A DNA stretch of 64,000 nt from Aegilops tauschii subsp. strangulata (GCF_002575655.3 NC_053040.3:153823148-153887147); one strand, 5' to 3'; positions 46,364 through 58,606 are shown, counted from the stretch's first letter. The notes: generated from the sequence alone by a model not told the origin. Program-made: numbers and translations.

Positions 46364-47088
46364 TAGGAAAGAAGGTGTACATATCATTTGTGCGTCGCTT
46401 TGTGAGTCTTCATCCGTTTGTTCGAGAAGCGGGGAGAAGTTTCAAACATTTCGGCCCTGAGGTGCGGCCACTGGCATAGGCCTAGTTGGTATTTTAATTA
46501 CAGGAAATCCAGATGGAGTTCGGACATCACCAAAATCAATGTGTGCCTGTGGCATGCTCTCATGACCCTGTGGAAAAAATTGGTAAAGTTTGGCACAAGT
46601 TTTGATGACTGCCCCTTCCAAACCAGAGCATCTCACATGAAGGATCATGGTTTCCAAAAGGAGACGTGTCAATTCAAACTCCTGTGGCCGGTGACTTCAT
46701 CGTTTGGTCTCATAAAAATTTCCACGGTACGCAATCACCATTATACCACGGGTTTGATTTTCTGGCGCATTTCAGGTGTCGTTAGCTATATTTAAGACAT
46801 TTTTTGAGATTAACGTGCATTTTGTGCATAAAGATAAAATTACAATCGGAACTGCATGTGCTGTCGAAAGGGATGAGGATCGCCGTTCGATCTGGGAGCA
46901 TCCAATGGTGCAGACGTATGATCCGTGGGGTTTGGGTTCTATCCAATCAGAAAGCACGACTCAGATCATGGGCGGGGTTTGGTCGGCACACGACTTTCAT
47001 CAACGAACCGTGTGCTATTCGCAATCCAGATTGCATATTTTTGTTCACACATACTATAGTGAGATCAATTGAGTGTGCTACCTCTATG

Positions 47089-47125
<37 letters not shown>

Positions 47126-47320
47126 AAACAGTTCATATTCATTGCCTGAGCTGACAGCATATCAAGGTTCACATATTAACGGTTCTTACATCAACAGAAA
47201 ACCGGGCATAACTCACAAATTCAGTACACGCGACAGTTCTAAATTGAATGAATTAAGTTGCACGGTAGGCATAAAGACTAGTCTTACAGCTTAATTCCCA
47301 TGTACATGGGGGAACTGGAA
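46364..47320. other. CACTA-1 spacer with repeat copies and a TAA microsatellite
   Basis: 46395-46970 repeats the two blocks described at 43280 and 43940. 47091-47120 is an (ATA)n tract. No coding sequence. Confidence 0.6.
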
Positions 47321-50300
47321 TCAATACGCTGACCCCGAATGAACTTGTTTTTTTATGATTTTACGGTTCTCTGCTGCACGGGTGCGTGATCCCTTGGCTG
47401 GCAACTCATCAAATTCGTCGTACTCGTCCTCATCGGTAACATCGTCGACACCCAGTACCCTTCTCTTCCCATGCATCACTAAATGGCAGTTCTTAGGCAA
47501 GGGGTCTTCCACAAAGAAAATATGGGTAGCATCGCTGGCAAGAATGAATGGGTCCGCGTGATATGCCATCGTTGTCCTGTTAACACAGGTCTTCCTGTAC
47601 TCATCGATCCTTACCTGACCAAGAGGGATCCATGAGCACCTGAATATGCCACCTTAACTTTCACATAGTCAAGTTCCCAAATCTCTTTGATGGTTCCATA
47701 GTATACCCTTTTATCATCTTCATTTACAGTCCTGCATTCTATTCGAACACAGCTGTTCTGATATGAGGTCTTCTGATCACCTTCCTCAGTGTAGAACGTG
47801 TATCCATTTATGTCATATGCTTGGTACATCAACACCATAGGTGATGACTTTTGTGCCAACCACGTAGCAATGTCATTGATGGATCCTTGTGCCAAACGAT
47901 TCTTCAGCCATTCAGCGTAGTTCTTAGTGTGCTCCTTCATCTCCACATATGATGAAGGCACCATTGGTAAGAAGCTTTGGCGTATCTCCGCCAAGTGTTC
48001 TTTGGCATAAGCGCAGAGAACTGGGCTGTTAAGCAGTACCGTCAAATGTGCTTTCTCTGCCAATCCTCCGGGTGCAGCCATTTGCGTGCCAGCAAGGACC
48101 GGCTTACCTTTCAGCCTTCCCTCATGGCGAGAGAGGGGCAGACCTATAGGTCTTTGTTTCATGTATTTGGTGCAAAACTCAACCACCTCCTCCGCAGTAT
48201 AACCTTGTAGGATGCTTGCCTCTGGATGGTTTCGGTTCCGACAAAAGCGCTTCAGTATTCCCATGAACCGCTCGAAGGGATACATGTTGCGAAGAAACAC
48301 AGGACCACAATACTTTATCTTCTCGACAAGGTGCACAGTGAGATGGACCATGACATCAAAGAATGACGGTGGGAAAAACATCTCTAGGTTGGACAATATT
48401 CTTGCAATATCATCTTGCATATGATCCAACTCTTTAGGATCTACAACTTTCTACCATAGTTGGTTGAAGAAATCACAGAGGTCAATGAGTGTGTTTCTTA
48501 TATCTTTGTCCATAAGATTCCTGATGGCCACCGGGAGGATTTGTGTCAACATTATGTGGCAATCATGTGACTTCATGTGTCCCAACTTCATTTTACGTGA
48601 GCTCACATCCACGAGACTTCTGATGTTTGCGCAGTAGGAAGAGGGTGTCTTAACTGACAACAAAAAGGTGAAGAACTGTGTTGCTTCTTTTGTACTGAAA
48701 TTGTAACTCTGGCGAGCTTTGATGAATTTGTCATCATCTTCTGCTTCACTCTCGTGTTTTGACTAATCAGCAAGCATATCGAGCCGTGAACCATCACCAT
48801 CCTTTATTTTACCTTTAATCTTGAGCAGAGTACCAACGATGCTTTCACATACGTTCTTCTCTACGTGCATGACATCGATGCAGTGACGTACACATAGAAT
48901 CTCCTAGTAATGTAATTTCCAGAACACCGATTTCTTCTTAAACACTTGACCCTTGGGTGTTTGTTTCACCGTCAAAGGGTGGTTCTTGCCAAGCACAACA
49001 CTAATTATTTTAGCCATGTTTTGGACCACCTCCCCTTCATAGGGTCTTGGGCCCACACTTGCCTCTGTCGTACCTTCAAATTCAGCTTTCATCTTTCGTT
49101 ATGGGTGAGTTTTTCGTAAGAACCTGATGCAAATACACGGTTTTGTGCGAGTTGGGAAATCTTTTGCTAGCTGTCCTATCCATGCATGTGACACACCCTA
49201 CATCTCCCTTTGTTTTCTACCCCGATGTGTTGCCTAATGCCGACATATCTTGAATGGTGTGCACCAGCATCGCATGTAGATCAAAAATCTCCTTTCTGTA
49301 AGCATCATAACATTTTATAGCAGGCACATCTATCCACACTGTCGGTAGTTCTTCTACCAGTAGCTGAAAGTAAATGTCGATGTCATTTCCAGGTTGCTTC
49401 GGGCCTTGGATAATCATTGACATCATAATGTATTTTTTCTTCATACACAACCAAGGAGCTAGGTTATATATGCACAGAAGCACTGGCCATGTGCTGTGAT
49501 TGGTGCTCATATCGCAGAAGGATTCATCCCGTCAGTACTCTCCCTGGGCCTTATACTTCTAGGATCCTTGGCAAAATTTTCAAACTTGTTGTCGATTAAT
49601 TCCCACTGAGCCCCATCTTTCGGGTTCCTCATAAAGTTATCCGGGATTCACTCATCATGATGCCACCGCAACCTCTTTGCCTCTCTAGGGTTTGCAAACA
49701 AACGCCTCAACCTTGGAATTAAAGGCAAGTACCAAACAACCTTGAACGGAATTCCTGTCTTGATCTTGTCGTCCAATTTGTACTTGTCCTTTGCTCTCCT
49801 GCGCTTGTATCATGCATGCTTGCATGTGGGACATGCACGCAAATCTTTGTACTCACCACGGTAGAATATACAATCATTCACACAAGCGTGTATCTTCTGT
49901 ACTTCCAGTTCCAATGGGCAAACAATTTACTTCGCTTCATTCGTGCTTCTGGGAGCACATTATCTTCCGGAAGAATTTCTTTGAAAAGACCTAACATCTC
50001 TATGAAGCCCTTGTTTGATAGACCGTTTGCTGCTTTAAATTCGAGAAGTGCTAGGGTGGCACTCAACTTGGAATATTTCTTTTTGCAACCTGGATACAAT
50101 TATTTCTTGGAGTCCACATCAATGGTTGGCAGATCCTTATACCCAACCATATCCTTTTTTGGTCCCTCGAAATCTGCAATCATAGCAGCAAAATCTGGCA
50201 TATCAAGATTGTCATCATCTGCGTCGACGTCTTGGTTTTCCAGTGGGCGTTTTGGCTTTCTGGTGTTCCATTGGTAGCTTGACGCCTCTGCCCTGATGTT

Positions 50301-50593
50301 AGATTCAACATCCATGTGACACTGATCGGGGTTTGGCATCTCGCTGCCCTGGGTATCTTCATCCATGACCTCCTCTTCACCATGTCTGGTCCAACATGTA
50401 TATCCATCCATGAATCCCCTAGAGACTAAGTGCAACTGGACATCTGCAACTTCATGTGACTTTGTATTGGCACAATCAGTACATGGACAGAGGTGTAATC
50501 CGCATCACCAATTCTCCTCTTTGTACTTTCAGCCAAATTCATGAACTCTGTCACGACACTGATAAAATCTCGGTTTTCCAATTCTTCATCCAT
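47321..50593 (-). pseudogene. TNP2-type CACTA transposase of CACTA-1, decayed
   Basis: Start ATG at 50593; a short N-part with the usual CPCTDC cysteine motif and HLVSRGFMDGYTCW follows after one frame change near 50495. The frame 50435-50100 continues it. 50099-49878 has the YPGCKKKYSKLSATLALLEFK block, and 49860-49790 has the next cysteine pair. The core at 49510-49217 has PGNDIDIYFQLLVEEL and SALGNTSG (Transposase_21). 49200-48660 is full of stops. 48663-48451 and 48429-47611 have the C-terminal DUF4218/DUF4216-type parts (KSHDCHIMLTQILPVAIR, FPPSFFDVMVHLTVHLVEK, RIECRTVNEDDKRVYYGTI), and 47569-47321 the tail. At least eight stops or frame changes, so it cannot make active transposase. Confidence 0.88.
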
Positions 50594-51348
50594 CGAGGTC
50601 GTTCCATCTGCACCACACGAATGGTAATTAAAAACAAAACAACAACACTAATACACAGATTAACTGCTGCCCAAAGATGCGTGCATAAATCACAAGGTTT
50701 TATTTTATAATTACTGAGGGCACTCCATGTTGTTATCCAGACGTGCAATGACAAAAATTAATGGCCAGTCAATTTACACACAGAGTACTAGTACAACACT
50801 ACCCTTAGGAATTGAATACCTTAATTAAGCCACTCACGAAAAGAATACCTTAATTAATTAGCCGTGCGGCGACCTCCACCCAGCAGACAGAGAAGCGTGA
50901 TGCGGCGGCATGCCGAGACAGCAGGGTCGAGGAGCAAAGCTTAGTGTGGCTGCCGCCTGAAGTTTGACCTCCACTATCCCGCCATCGACCGTGATGGATG
51001 TGCTCGAATCACGCCGCCGCCAACCTCGATGGTTGAGCTTCTCCTATCTCCCGCCGCAGACCAAGGATTGACCTCCTATGATGCCGCCACCGCCCATCGA
51101 CCGAGGATTGACCTCTTCTCCGGTAGCCGTTTCCTAGGCCGCTGCCATCTCTATATGCAGAGCGGCTTTTTTTACGGATATTCGCAGAGTGGCTGTTTAC
51201 ACGGTATCATTGTAACTCAATTATATGGACAGGGTAGTACATCACATACGGTTATGTAACGGCAACTGTGTCTAACCTATCTTGTCTTCTAACACGGTTT
51301 GGTGTGGAAATCGTGTGTTACGTTGTAATAGCTAACACAAACGACATG
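50594..51348. other. Spacer between the TNP2 start and the plus-strand accessory gene
   Basis: Upstream region shared by the divergent TNP2 and GRF-like genes. 50860-51130 is GC-rich with CGCCGCC and repeated ACCTCC-ATCGACCG segments; no ORF with motifs. Confidence 0.4.
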
Positions 51349-51356
51349 TATAAATA
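51349..51356 (+). promoter_or_regulatory. TATA box of the GRF-like gene
   Basis: TATAAATA, 124 bp before the ATG at 51480 and followed by a C-rich leader. Confidence 0.55.
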
Positions 51357-51479
51357 GTGTGCTACAACATATAGTGCCATAAGTAGTTCCCGACCGTTAG
51401 CTTATCCCCACAGTTTCCCCATTTCCCCCAAATACCTACATAGCCTCCAAATCCCTCGCATGGCGCTGACATTGGAGGA

Positions 51480-52227
51480 ATGTGGACGAGTGGTGCTGAT
51501 GGTTTCGATGCGGCTGCTCCTGCTCGTATCGCCGCCACGACGGCGATCGCCGCCGAGCACTTTCCTAAGGTCATCAGAATGCAGGTGTACTATGGATCCA
51601 AATCGTCCTGTCAGGTTCCAATATATCCCGGTCTTTTTTAGCATGTCCAAAGTATAGCTCCTTGTTGAATCCATCCTGAATGACACCCCCTTCCCCACAG
51701 GAAAGCGATCTACCGCTGGATCCAGAGCATGACTCCAGACTCCCGCAACACGAGTTCGACTCTGAGTTTTGCGCCACCAAGAAGTACCAAAAGCTGAGTT
51801 GTGTGCACGAGCACACTCCTGCTCGACGTGTATGCACAGAGGGATTCGACATTGGCAGGCAGTTTCTCAGTTGCCCCTTAGAGGTTAGTGCTAAGTTCAT
51901 CATTTTACTTCAGTTAATGCCACCGCTCATCCTGAATACTATTTAGCATTGGCAGGATATGAGGCTTGTGCCTTTGTTAACTAGCTGGATGAAGAATGGC
52001 ATGGCAGGGCTCGGAGTGTTATCAACAAGCTCGCAGAAGATAACGTAAAGCTGAAGAAGAAACTGGCTGATCTGGAATGTACAAACAGTACGATGAAGCA
52101 AGAAAGAATCAGTCACAGGCAACAGATGAAAGCAAGAGACAAGAAGGAACTAGCATGTGTAGTTCTGGTTGTCGCATTAGCCATGTTCTATGCGTTGTTT
52201 GCAATGATGATTAGGTGTTTTGTTTGA
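51480..52227 (+). pseudogene. GRF-like zinc-finger protein with a C-terminal membrane segment, CACTA-1 accessory gene
   Basis: A plus-strand gene. The first part from ATG 51480 is Ala-rich. The exon ending at 51883 (donor GAG|GTTAGT) encodes CVHEHTPARRVCTEGFDIG and RQFLSCP, the arrangement of the GRF zinc finger (C...ARR..T...N-GR-F..C). The next exon, from about 51956 (after GGCAG), gives ACAFV, a TAG where a Trp is usual, then a coiled-coil-like Lys/Glu stretch and a hydrophobic tail (LACVVLVVALAMFYALFAMM) before TGA at 52227. Small GRF proteins are common in grass genomes; in other proteins the GRF finger binds nucleic acid. The exon phases do not agree and the in-frame TAG also suggests decay. 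It runs opposite to the transposase. Confidence 0.5.
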
Positions 52228-52525
52228 CAGTATTGCTAAAGCACATCTAGATGGGCTCTAAGTAATGCACATCTAGGTCCTATGCCATTGATGTTACTCG
52301 AAGATTCGTACAGATATTTTCCTTTGTCTTTTTTTCTTTTCCTTTGTTGTTTGATTATTACTGGCTTTATCAATAAGAAGAGCTCAATGTATTGCTTGCC
52401 AACTGTCCTACTCTATTCGTACCGGCACCGGTGCATAATCCCAAAACTCGTTCCTTCTTTTTGTCCTGAAAAATAAACCAACCAATAGGAGTCCTGCGCA
52501 ACCCCGGGAATTTGGAGCGACTGGG

Positions 52526-52533
52526 TATAAATA
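52526..52533 (+). promoter_or_regulatory. TATA box of the acidic ORF
   Basis: TATAAATA, 155 bp before the ATG at 52681 (59 bp before the in-frame ATG at 52585). Confidence 0.55.
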
Positions 52534-52680
52534 ATTGTGGTTGATTATATCAGCGATTAGATAATACGTCAACCCCTGCTTCAATTGGCATTTCCTCTTC
52601 TCTGCATACCCCGCTTAAGTGTCCACCATCTTCATCGTCCCCAGCAGGCCGCGCTACACACTGGCACACACTCTGCAGCC

Positions 52681-53052
52681 ATGTCGAGCGACAGCAAGGA
52701 CGACAGTTCGGCCAGCAGTCTGGCGCCCGATGATAGATCAACATCAGAATCATCTCGCTCGTCTTCCATGAGTCCGGCTTCGAGCCCAGACCTCGATTAT
52801 ATCCGGATCATGGAAGGGACGCCGCCTCCGGAGTCTTCAAACGACAACCAGACGGACGAGGAGCCATCGGAGGACGGAGAAGAGGACGACGATGATGATG
52901 AGGAGGAATGGTCGAACAAGGAGGAGGAGGACGACGACAGCAACGACGATGACGACAGCGGCGGTGATGAAAAGCCAACCGTCAGCGGCAAGAAGCGTCC
53001 TTGCCAAGACGATGTCGCGGGAAAATCCAATAACAACAACAAGAAGGACTAA
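52681..53052 (+). CDS. Acidic low-complexity protein, CACTA-1 accessory ORF
   Basis: 123 codons from ATG 52681, intact. The N-third is Ser/Asp-rich; the middle is nearly all Asp and Glu (two runs of D/E with a WSNKEEE break); the C-end is basic and Asn-rich (GKKRPCQDD, NNNNKKD). An in-frame ATG at 52585 would add 32 residues; I prefer 52681 because the protein-like Ser/Asp composition begins there. No family is recognised. Acidic tails of this kind occur in chromatin and histone-binding proteins, but that is only an analogy. It follows the GRF-like gene by 450 bp on the same strand, each with its own TATA box. Confidence 0.55.
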   Translation: MSSDSKDDSSASSLAPDDRSTSESSRSSSMSPASSPDLDYIRIMEGTPPPESSNDNQTDEEPSEDGEEDDDDDEEEWSNKEEEDDDSNDDDDSGGDEKPTVSGKKRPCQDDVAGKSNNNNKKD

Positions 53053-53196
53053 ATTAAGCAGACTGTACATATCTCTGTTTCCATTCGCTCATATTAATTT
53101 GTTATCTCTGTTTATCCTGTCAATCTCATCGCAGACGGTAAGTAATAAGTATTCGACAGAGATCTTCTACATTATCGCCCACAGGTTGGTTTGTTG

Positions 53197-53634
53197 AACT
53201 GTGTGCCCTGACGAGCACACAATTCACAAAAAAAGTCTGTATGGGCTATCTATAATGATCGCACACAATTCTGATTACCGACCTGTTTGCAGGGTATCAC
53301 ACACATCTTGTTACGCCAAATCGTTTGTGTTCACGTCGATCATCGCAAACAGTTCATCGGAGCAAACTGTATGCCGTATATCGCACACACATTGATATGG
53401 CTTCCTGTTTCTATTGTTCTGTCTAATCGCAAACAGTTCGTATCGATCAACCGTATGCCCTGCATCGCACACGCAACTAAAATCTGAACCGTGTTTGATG
53501 CATCCTCCATCGCAAACGGTTTGCACCTTTTTTGACGGTTATTTTACACCACCGTTTGCGATTATTGCATCGCACATAGTTTCGTCGAAGGGTCTTTGAT
53601 CGTAGTGTCGCATTTGCAGCATCCTGCAGTAGTG
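53197..53634 (-). repeat. Right subterminal repeats and terminal inverted repeat of CACTA-1
   Basis: About ten copies of a TCGCAAACGGTT/ATCGCACACA-type motif between 53200 and 53580, in both orientations, then the terminus GCAGCATCCTGCAGTAGTG ending at 53634. Confidence 0.8.
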
Positions 53635-54082
53635 TAAAATCTCCCATTCACCCCCTCTGATCGATAGCTAGCACTTTCACTAGCTATGTAGGGTGGATTG
53701 TGGTGTCTGATTTCATGCAAAACCCACAGGTAGACTAGGCTATGTCCGCCTTTTCTTTTATATTAAATGGTACACACGCTGTGCGTATTAGAGAAAAAAG
53801 GTTTCTTATTTTGGCTATCAAATTTGCATAGAACTTTTGATTGAGATGATGTCAGATATGTTAGATGCATTTAGATGAGCACCAGAGCAATTATGTTTTG
53901 AATATTTGTATGAATTGTGGAACCTTATAATACATGATACTCAAAGTTACACATCCCATAATCGTAACTTTTCTAGGTTATTCCCAACTTGGATATAGTC
54001 ATCATGCTAAGCAGGTTTGAGTTTCATTCCACCCTCAAAATACAACGAAACAGTGAACGCACTCACAAATTATAATAGCGTG
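53635..54082. other. Unassigned DNA right of CACTA-1
   Basis: 448 bp, AT-rich, no ORF or repeat I recognise. It is either the original target of CACTA-1 or part of an older element. Confidence 0.5.
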
Positions 54083-54094
54083 TGTTGGGGATAT
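54083..54094 (+). mobile_element. Element C, first 12 bp of an LTR, split by retroelement B
   Basis: TGTTGGGGATAT has the TG start typical of LTRs. Its last five bases are the GATAT duplicated by the insertion of B. The sequence resumes at 63618. Confidence 0.45.
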
Positions 54095-55507
54095 TGATAA
54101 CCCACAAGTATAGGGGATCGCAACAGTTTTCGAGGGTAGAGTATTCGACCCAAATTTATAGATTCGACACAAGGGGAGCCAAAGAATATTTGAAGGTATT
54201 AGCAGTTGAGTTCTCAATTCAACCACACCTGGAGATTAATTATCTGCAGCAAAGTATTCAGTAGCAAAGTAGTTTGGTAGTTTTGATAGTAGTGACAGCA
54301 GCAATAGTAACAGTAACAGTGATATCATTAATTTGTAGCAAGTGTAACAGTGATGATAGCAGCAGTAACTTAGCAGAAACAATATGGAAAAGTTCGTAGG
54401 CATTGGATCGGTGACTTGTTGGATGATATTCATCATGTGACAGTTATAACCTAGGGCGATACCACACTAGCTCCAGTTCATCGATATAATGTAGGCATGT
54501 ATTCCGTAAATAGTCATACGTGCTTTATTAAAAGAACTTGCATGACATATTTTGTCCTACCATCCCGTGGCAGCAGGGTCCATATTGGAAACTAAGGGAT
54601 ATTAAGGCCTCCTTTTAATAGAGAACCGGAACAAAGCATTAACACATAGTGAATACATGAACTCCTCAAACTACGGTAATCACCGGAAGAAGTCCCGGTT
54701 ATTGTCACCCCGGGGTTACCGGATCATAACACATAATAGGTGACTATAGCTTGCAAGATTGGATCTAGAACATGGATATAATGAAGATAACATAAACGGT
54801 TCAGATCTGAAATCATGGCACCCAAGCCCAAAGTGACAAGCATTAAGCATGGCAAAGTCATAGCAACATCAATCTAAGAACATAGTGGATACTAGGGATC
54901 AAGCCCTAACAAAACTAACTCGATTACAAGATGAATCTCATTCAACTCCCCACCGACCAGCGAGCCTACGAAGGAATTACTCACTCCCGGTGGGGAGCAT
55001 CATGGAATTGGCGATGGAGAAGGGTTGGTGATGACGAAGAACGAAGATCCCCCTCTCCGGACCCCAAACGGACTCCAGATATGCCTTCCCGAGGAAGAAC
55101 AGGGCTTGGCGGCGGCTCCGTCTCGTGGATCGCGATAATTCTTTCTCCCTAATTTTTTTCTCTGAAAATAGGATTTTATAGCGTTGGTTTCAGGGTCAGC
55201 GGGGCCACCAGGTGGGGACAACCCACCTGGGCGCGCCAGGAGAGGGGGGCGCGCCCTGGTGGGTTGTGCCCACCCAGGTGCCCCTCTCTAGCAGGTCTTC
55301 GCTCCAGAAATTCTCTTTTATTGTATAAAAATTCCTCGCAAAGTTTCGTTCCATTCCGAGAACTTTTATTTCTGCACAAAAACAACACCATGGTAGTTCT
55401 GCTGAAAACAGCGTCAGTCCGGGGTTAGTTTCATTCAAATCATGCAAATTCGAGTCCAAAACAAGAGGGAAAGCATTAGGAAAAGTAGATACGTTGGAGA
55501 CGTATCA
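54095..55507 (-). repeat. 3' LTR of retroelement B (left on the plus strand)
   Basis: Plus strand starts TGATAACCCACAAG and ends GACGTATCA, 1413 bp. Near-identical to 62201-63612. Confidence 0.95.
55175..55182 (-). promoter_or_regulatory. TATA box in an LTR of B
   Basis: TATAAAAT on the minus strand, with the same box in the other LTR at 63279-63286, about 325 bp from the LTR start. Confidence 0.45.
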
Positions 55508-57892
55508 ACTCCCCCAAGCTTAAACCTTTGCTTGTCCTCAAGCAATTCAGTTGATAATCTGAAAGTGAAAAAGAAAAACTTTTACGAACTCTTTTGCTCT
55601 TGTTTGCATAAATAAGCTTAAATAGCACCCAGGTTTTCAACCAACATTATAACTAACCATGTCAACAATAACTCTTAAAGATTATAATGATTCATATCAA
55701 TGACATAATCAGCTAGCGAGCAATAATAAGATATCTCAAACGACAACACGTTGTCAAAACAACCATGATATAATATGAATAGTGGTATCTCGCTAGCCCT
55801 TTCTGAAACCGCAAAACATAAATGCAGAGCACCTCTAAAGTTCAAGCAGCGACTAAGCATTGTAATTCATGGTAGAAAATATCCAGTCATGATGCACCCA
55901 ACATTAGCTACACATAATGCATAAATCATGACAGCTGTGCTCCCTCAGTTTCTGGCGCTTGTTTTAGAAGGTGGTGACACAACATAAAAGTAAATAGATA
56001 GTCCCTTCACAGAGGGAAGCAGTGATTTGCAGAGGTGCCAGAGCTCGATTTTTAAAACAGAGGTAAATGATTATTTTGGGACATGCACCCTTCTCATTTA
56101 CTTCACGACTATCAGTTATCAATATCTCCCATGCTAAACAAGCTAGTGGAAGTTCCCAAGCAATAAAAGTAAAGGTTTTGACTCCATTGGGAGTTTTTGT
56201 TTGATTATTCAAGCGATTAACTCTTTTTGTATTTTGCAGTTTGGGACTGGGCATCCCTAATACTGCCCTTTTCTCGTGTGATGGCGATGAATAAACACTC
56301 GACCTGAGAATAACCTGCTTAGCATGGAAGATACCGACTACCTCCTGTCGTTCCATGAACGATCCAGGTATAGAAAGCGAATATTTTTAGAACTTTTTAG
56401 AGGTGGCACATGCAAATTTACTTAGGACGGCAGGGTAATACCGCATATAGGTAGGTATGGTGGACTCATCTGGAATAACTTTGGGTTCAAGGTTTTTGAT
56501 GTACAAGAAGAATTCCCACTTAGTATAGGCGAAGGCTAGCAATTAGATTGAGAAGCGGCCAGCTAGAGAGCAACAACAATCATAACCATGCATTATGCAT
56601 AAGTAACATTGGACACTAGCATGAGTAGGATATGAACACCATGAACATAAATATCATAGAGGCTATGGTGGTTTTGATTCAACTACATGCATGAACATGT
56701 GCCAAGTCAAGCCACTCGAACATTCAGAGGAGGATACCATATCATCATACTACATCACAATCATTTTAACGCAATGTTGATATCCAAGATAAATCATTAT
56801 CAAGTCCCAGCTACTTATGCATGGCATGAGAAACTATAATCTCTAATTGTCATTGCAAACATGTTTAATCATAATAGGCTGAATCATGGATACTAGGTTA
56901 AACATATTTACACAGACAGAAAAAGTCGAGTTCATACCAGTTTCTCTCTGCCACGGCCAGTTCATCGAATGTCGTCATTATTGCCTTTCACTTGCAGGAC
57001 CGAACGATATGAAATAATAATGGTGCAAGAGTGCCGTGGACAAAGTTGGAATCTGCAAACATTTTATTCAATAGGAGAAGACAAGGTAAAATGTGCTCTT
57101 TATTAGTCCAACAATTATTCAAATGAGAGCCACTCAACATTTTCATCGTGGTCTTCTCCTCGGTACAACTCGAATAAAAAGAAAAGAAATTCAGAGGAAC
57201 ACACTGAAATATTTTTGGAGTTTTTGGTTTTCTTGAATCAAGCAAACAAAAGAGAAAAGCAAAACGAGAAAAACTATTTACACGGGAAAGCTCCCAACAA
57301 GCAAAACAAGAACAAGGAAATCTTTTTGGGTTTTCTTTTTAATACTACTACTAAGCATGCATAGAAAGCAAATTAACTATAACTAATTTTTTGGTTTTTT
57401 TTTCTAAAGTTTTTCAAACACACAAGAAGAAAGCAAGAAAATAAATCTAAGCATGGATGATACAATGAAAAAGTGTGGATACCGATAAATGGAATAAGTG
57501 GACATGAATGTAAAGTCGGTGGAAATACGTACTCCCCCGAGCTTAGGCTTTTGGCCTAACTTGGTAGTCGATCAGTAGCCTGGAGGGTAGTAGTCGGCGT
57601 GGTAGCTCATGGAGGCTCCTGGTGCAGATGCCTCGGCCCGCCATGCTGCCTCTACTGCTGCGTTGTGAGCTCGAGCCTCGCTCTCAAGAACAAAATATCT
57701 TCCCTTGCTGTGATAATCAAAAAGAGCAGGCGCAGGCAAATATGTTTGCACAGCAGATGTTTAGTTAAACAAAAGACTATAAGTGAAGTTATCAGCCTTT
57801 CCCTTGAGAATCTTATGGTCTTTTAAGGTGTTAAAATCTAAATACTGCGTGGGTAGGATAGGATCAAAGGGCAGAGGTGAAGCACCCAGCCC
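55508..57892. other. Polypurine tract and 3' non-coding part of retroelement B
   Basis: 55509-55520 read on the minus strand is AAGCTTGGGGGA, the polypurine tract. The rest is AT-rich, without coding motifs. A second ACTCCCCCGAGCTTAGGC at about 57530 resembles the tract. Confidence 0.6.
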
Positions 57893-58606
57893 TCATGCTA
57901 AACGCGTGGCATAAATTCCACCATAGAACCAGCCGCTATTAGCGTTGTGTTCAAGTCTGTGTGCAACAATGGCTGCAAGGTTATAATTCCTTTCACCGGT
58001 GAGAGCAGTACGTATGAGGCTCAAGTCTGGAGCACAAAGCGTGCTATAGTCTTGCTTGCCTACTATGCATTTCCTGTTAAATAACGCAAAGTACTGAATT
58101 GCAGGAAAATGAATGCTCTTTATTCTACCTTGAGTCACTCCCCTCCTTTCACCATAACAAAGGCTCATCAAAAATGATTCGAACTCAGCCTTTGGTGGTT
58201 CGTCAAGCGAACCCCAAAATGGAAGCTTGCAGTGATAAGCAAAATTCTCCAGTGAGATGGTAAACAGACTCACGTGGAAAATATTTAAATCCTTTGACAA
58301 ATGATCCAGTGAGAAGTTGGTGTTGTTCACACTTATCTGAAAGTTAGGGACCGAGACCTGCATTGTGAACATATTGCTCAAATTCCACCTTAATGCCCAC
58401 ACACACCATATACTCATCGCAAGGCCATAAACATGTTTTGGTGGCGGCATCTCGCGTGGAACTTTCACTTGGTTCAACATAAGAACGACGAGCAAAACTG
58501 TCACTAGAAGATGCCCCCTGAGGATCGTCTCCTCGAAGAACTCCTTCCAAATAGGTTCATCATGTCCGCGTACAATTTTCTGAAAATAAAAATTTTGGGG
58601 TGACAA
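57893..58606 (-). CDS. Athila ORF1-like protein of retroelement B
   Basis: 237 codons, open to TAG-type stop at 57893. The C-half has ALTGERNYNLAAIVAHRLEHN and WFYGGIYATRLA, the pattern of the ATHILA ORF-1 family found in Athila retroelements and related plant sequences. Function unknown. It lies downstream of the protease where an autonomous element would have pol or an envelope-like ORF. The true start may lie upstream, since the frame looks trimmed at its N-end. Confidence 0.6.
   Translation of the reverse strand: MSPQNFYFQKIVRGHDEPIWKEFFEETILRGHLLVTVLLVVLMLNQVKVPREMPPPKHVYGLAMSIWCVWALRWNLSNMFTMQVSVPNFQISVNNTNFSLDHLSKDLNIFHVSLFTISLENFAYHCKLPFWGSLDEPPKAEFESFLMSLCYGERRGVTQGRIKSIHFPAIQYFALFNRKCIVGKQDYSTLCAPDLSLIRTALTGERNYNLAAIVAHRLEHNANSGWFYGGIYATRLA

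Larger units (their letters stand above)
1..53634 (-). mobile_element. CACTA-1: outer CACTA (En/Spm) DNA transposon, left end outside the window
   Basis: The right terminus at 53634 reads ...CAGTAGTG, the complement of a CACTACTG terminal inverted repeat, and is preceded inwards by repeats with a GCAAAC/GCACAC core. Reading leftwards on the minus strand come two plus-strand accessory ORFs, a decayed TNP2-type transposase, and a second gene with Ptta/En/Spm and Ulp1-like parts that runs off the left edge. This gene order is usual for plant CACTA elements. The element is interrupted by retroelement A (3128-42275), so about 14.5 kb of its own sequence is present. The 3-bp TSD cannot be checked because the left end is missing; the bases after the right end are TAA. 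Confidence 0.85.
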
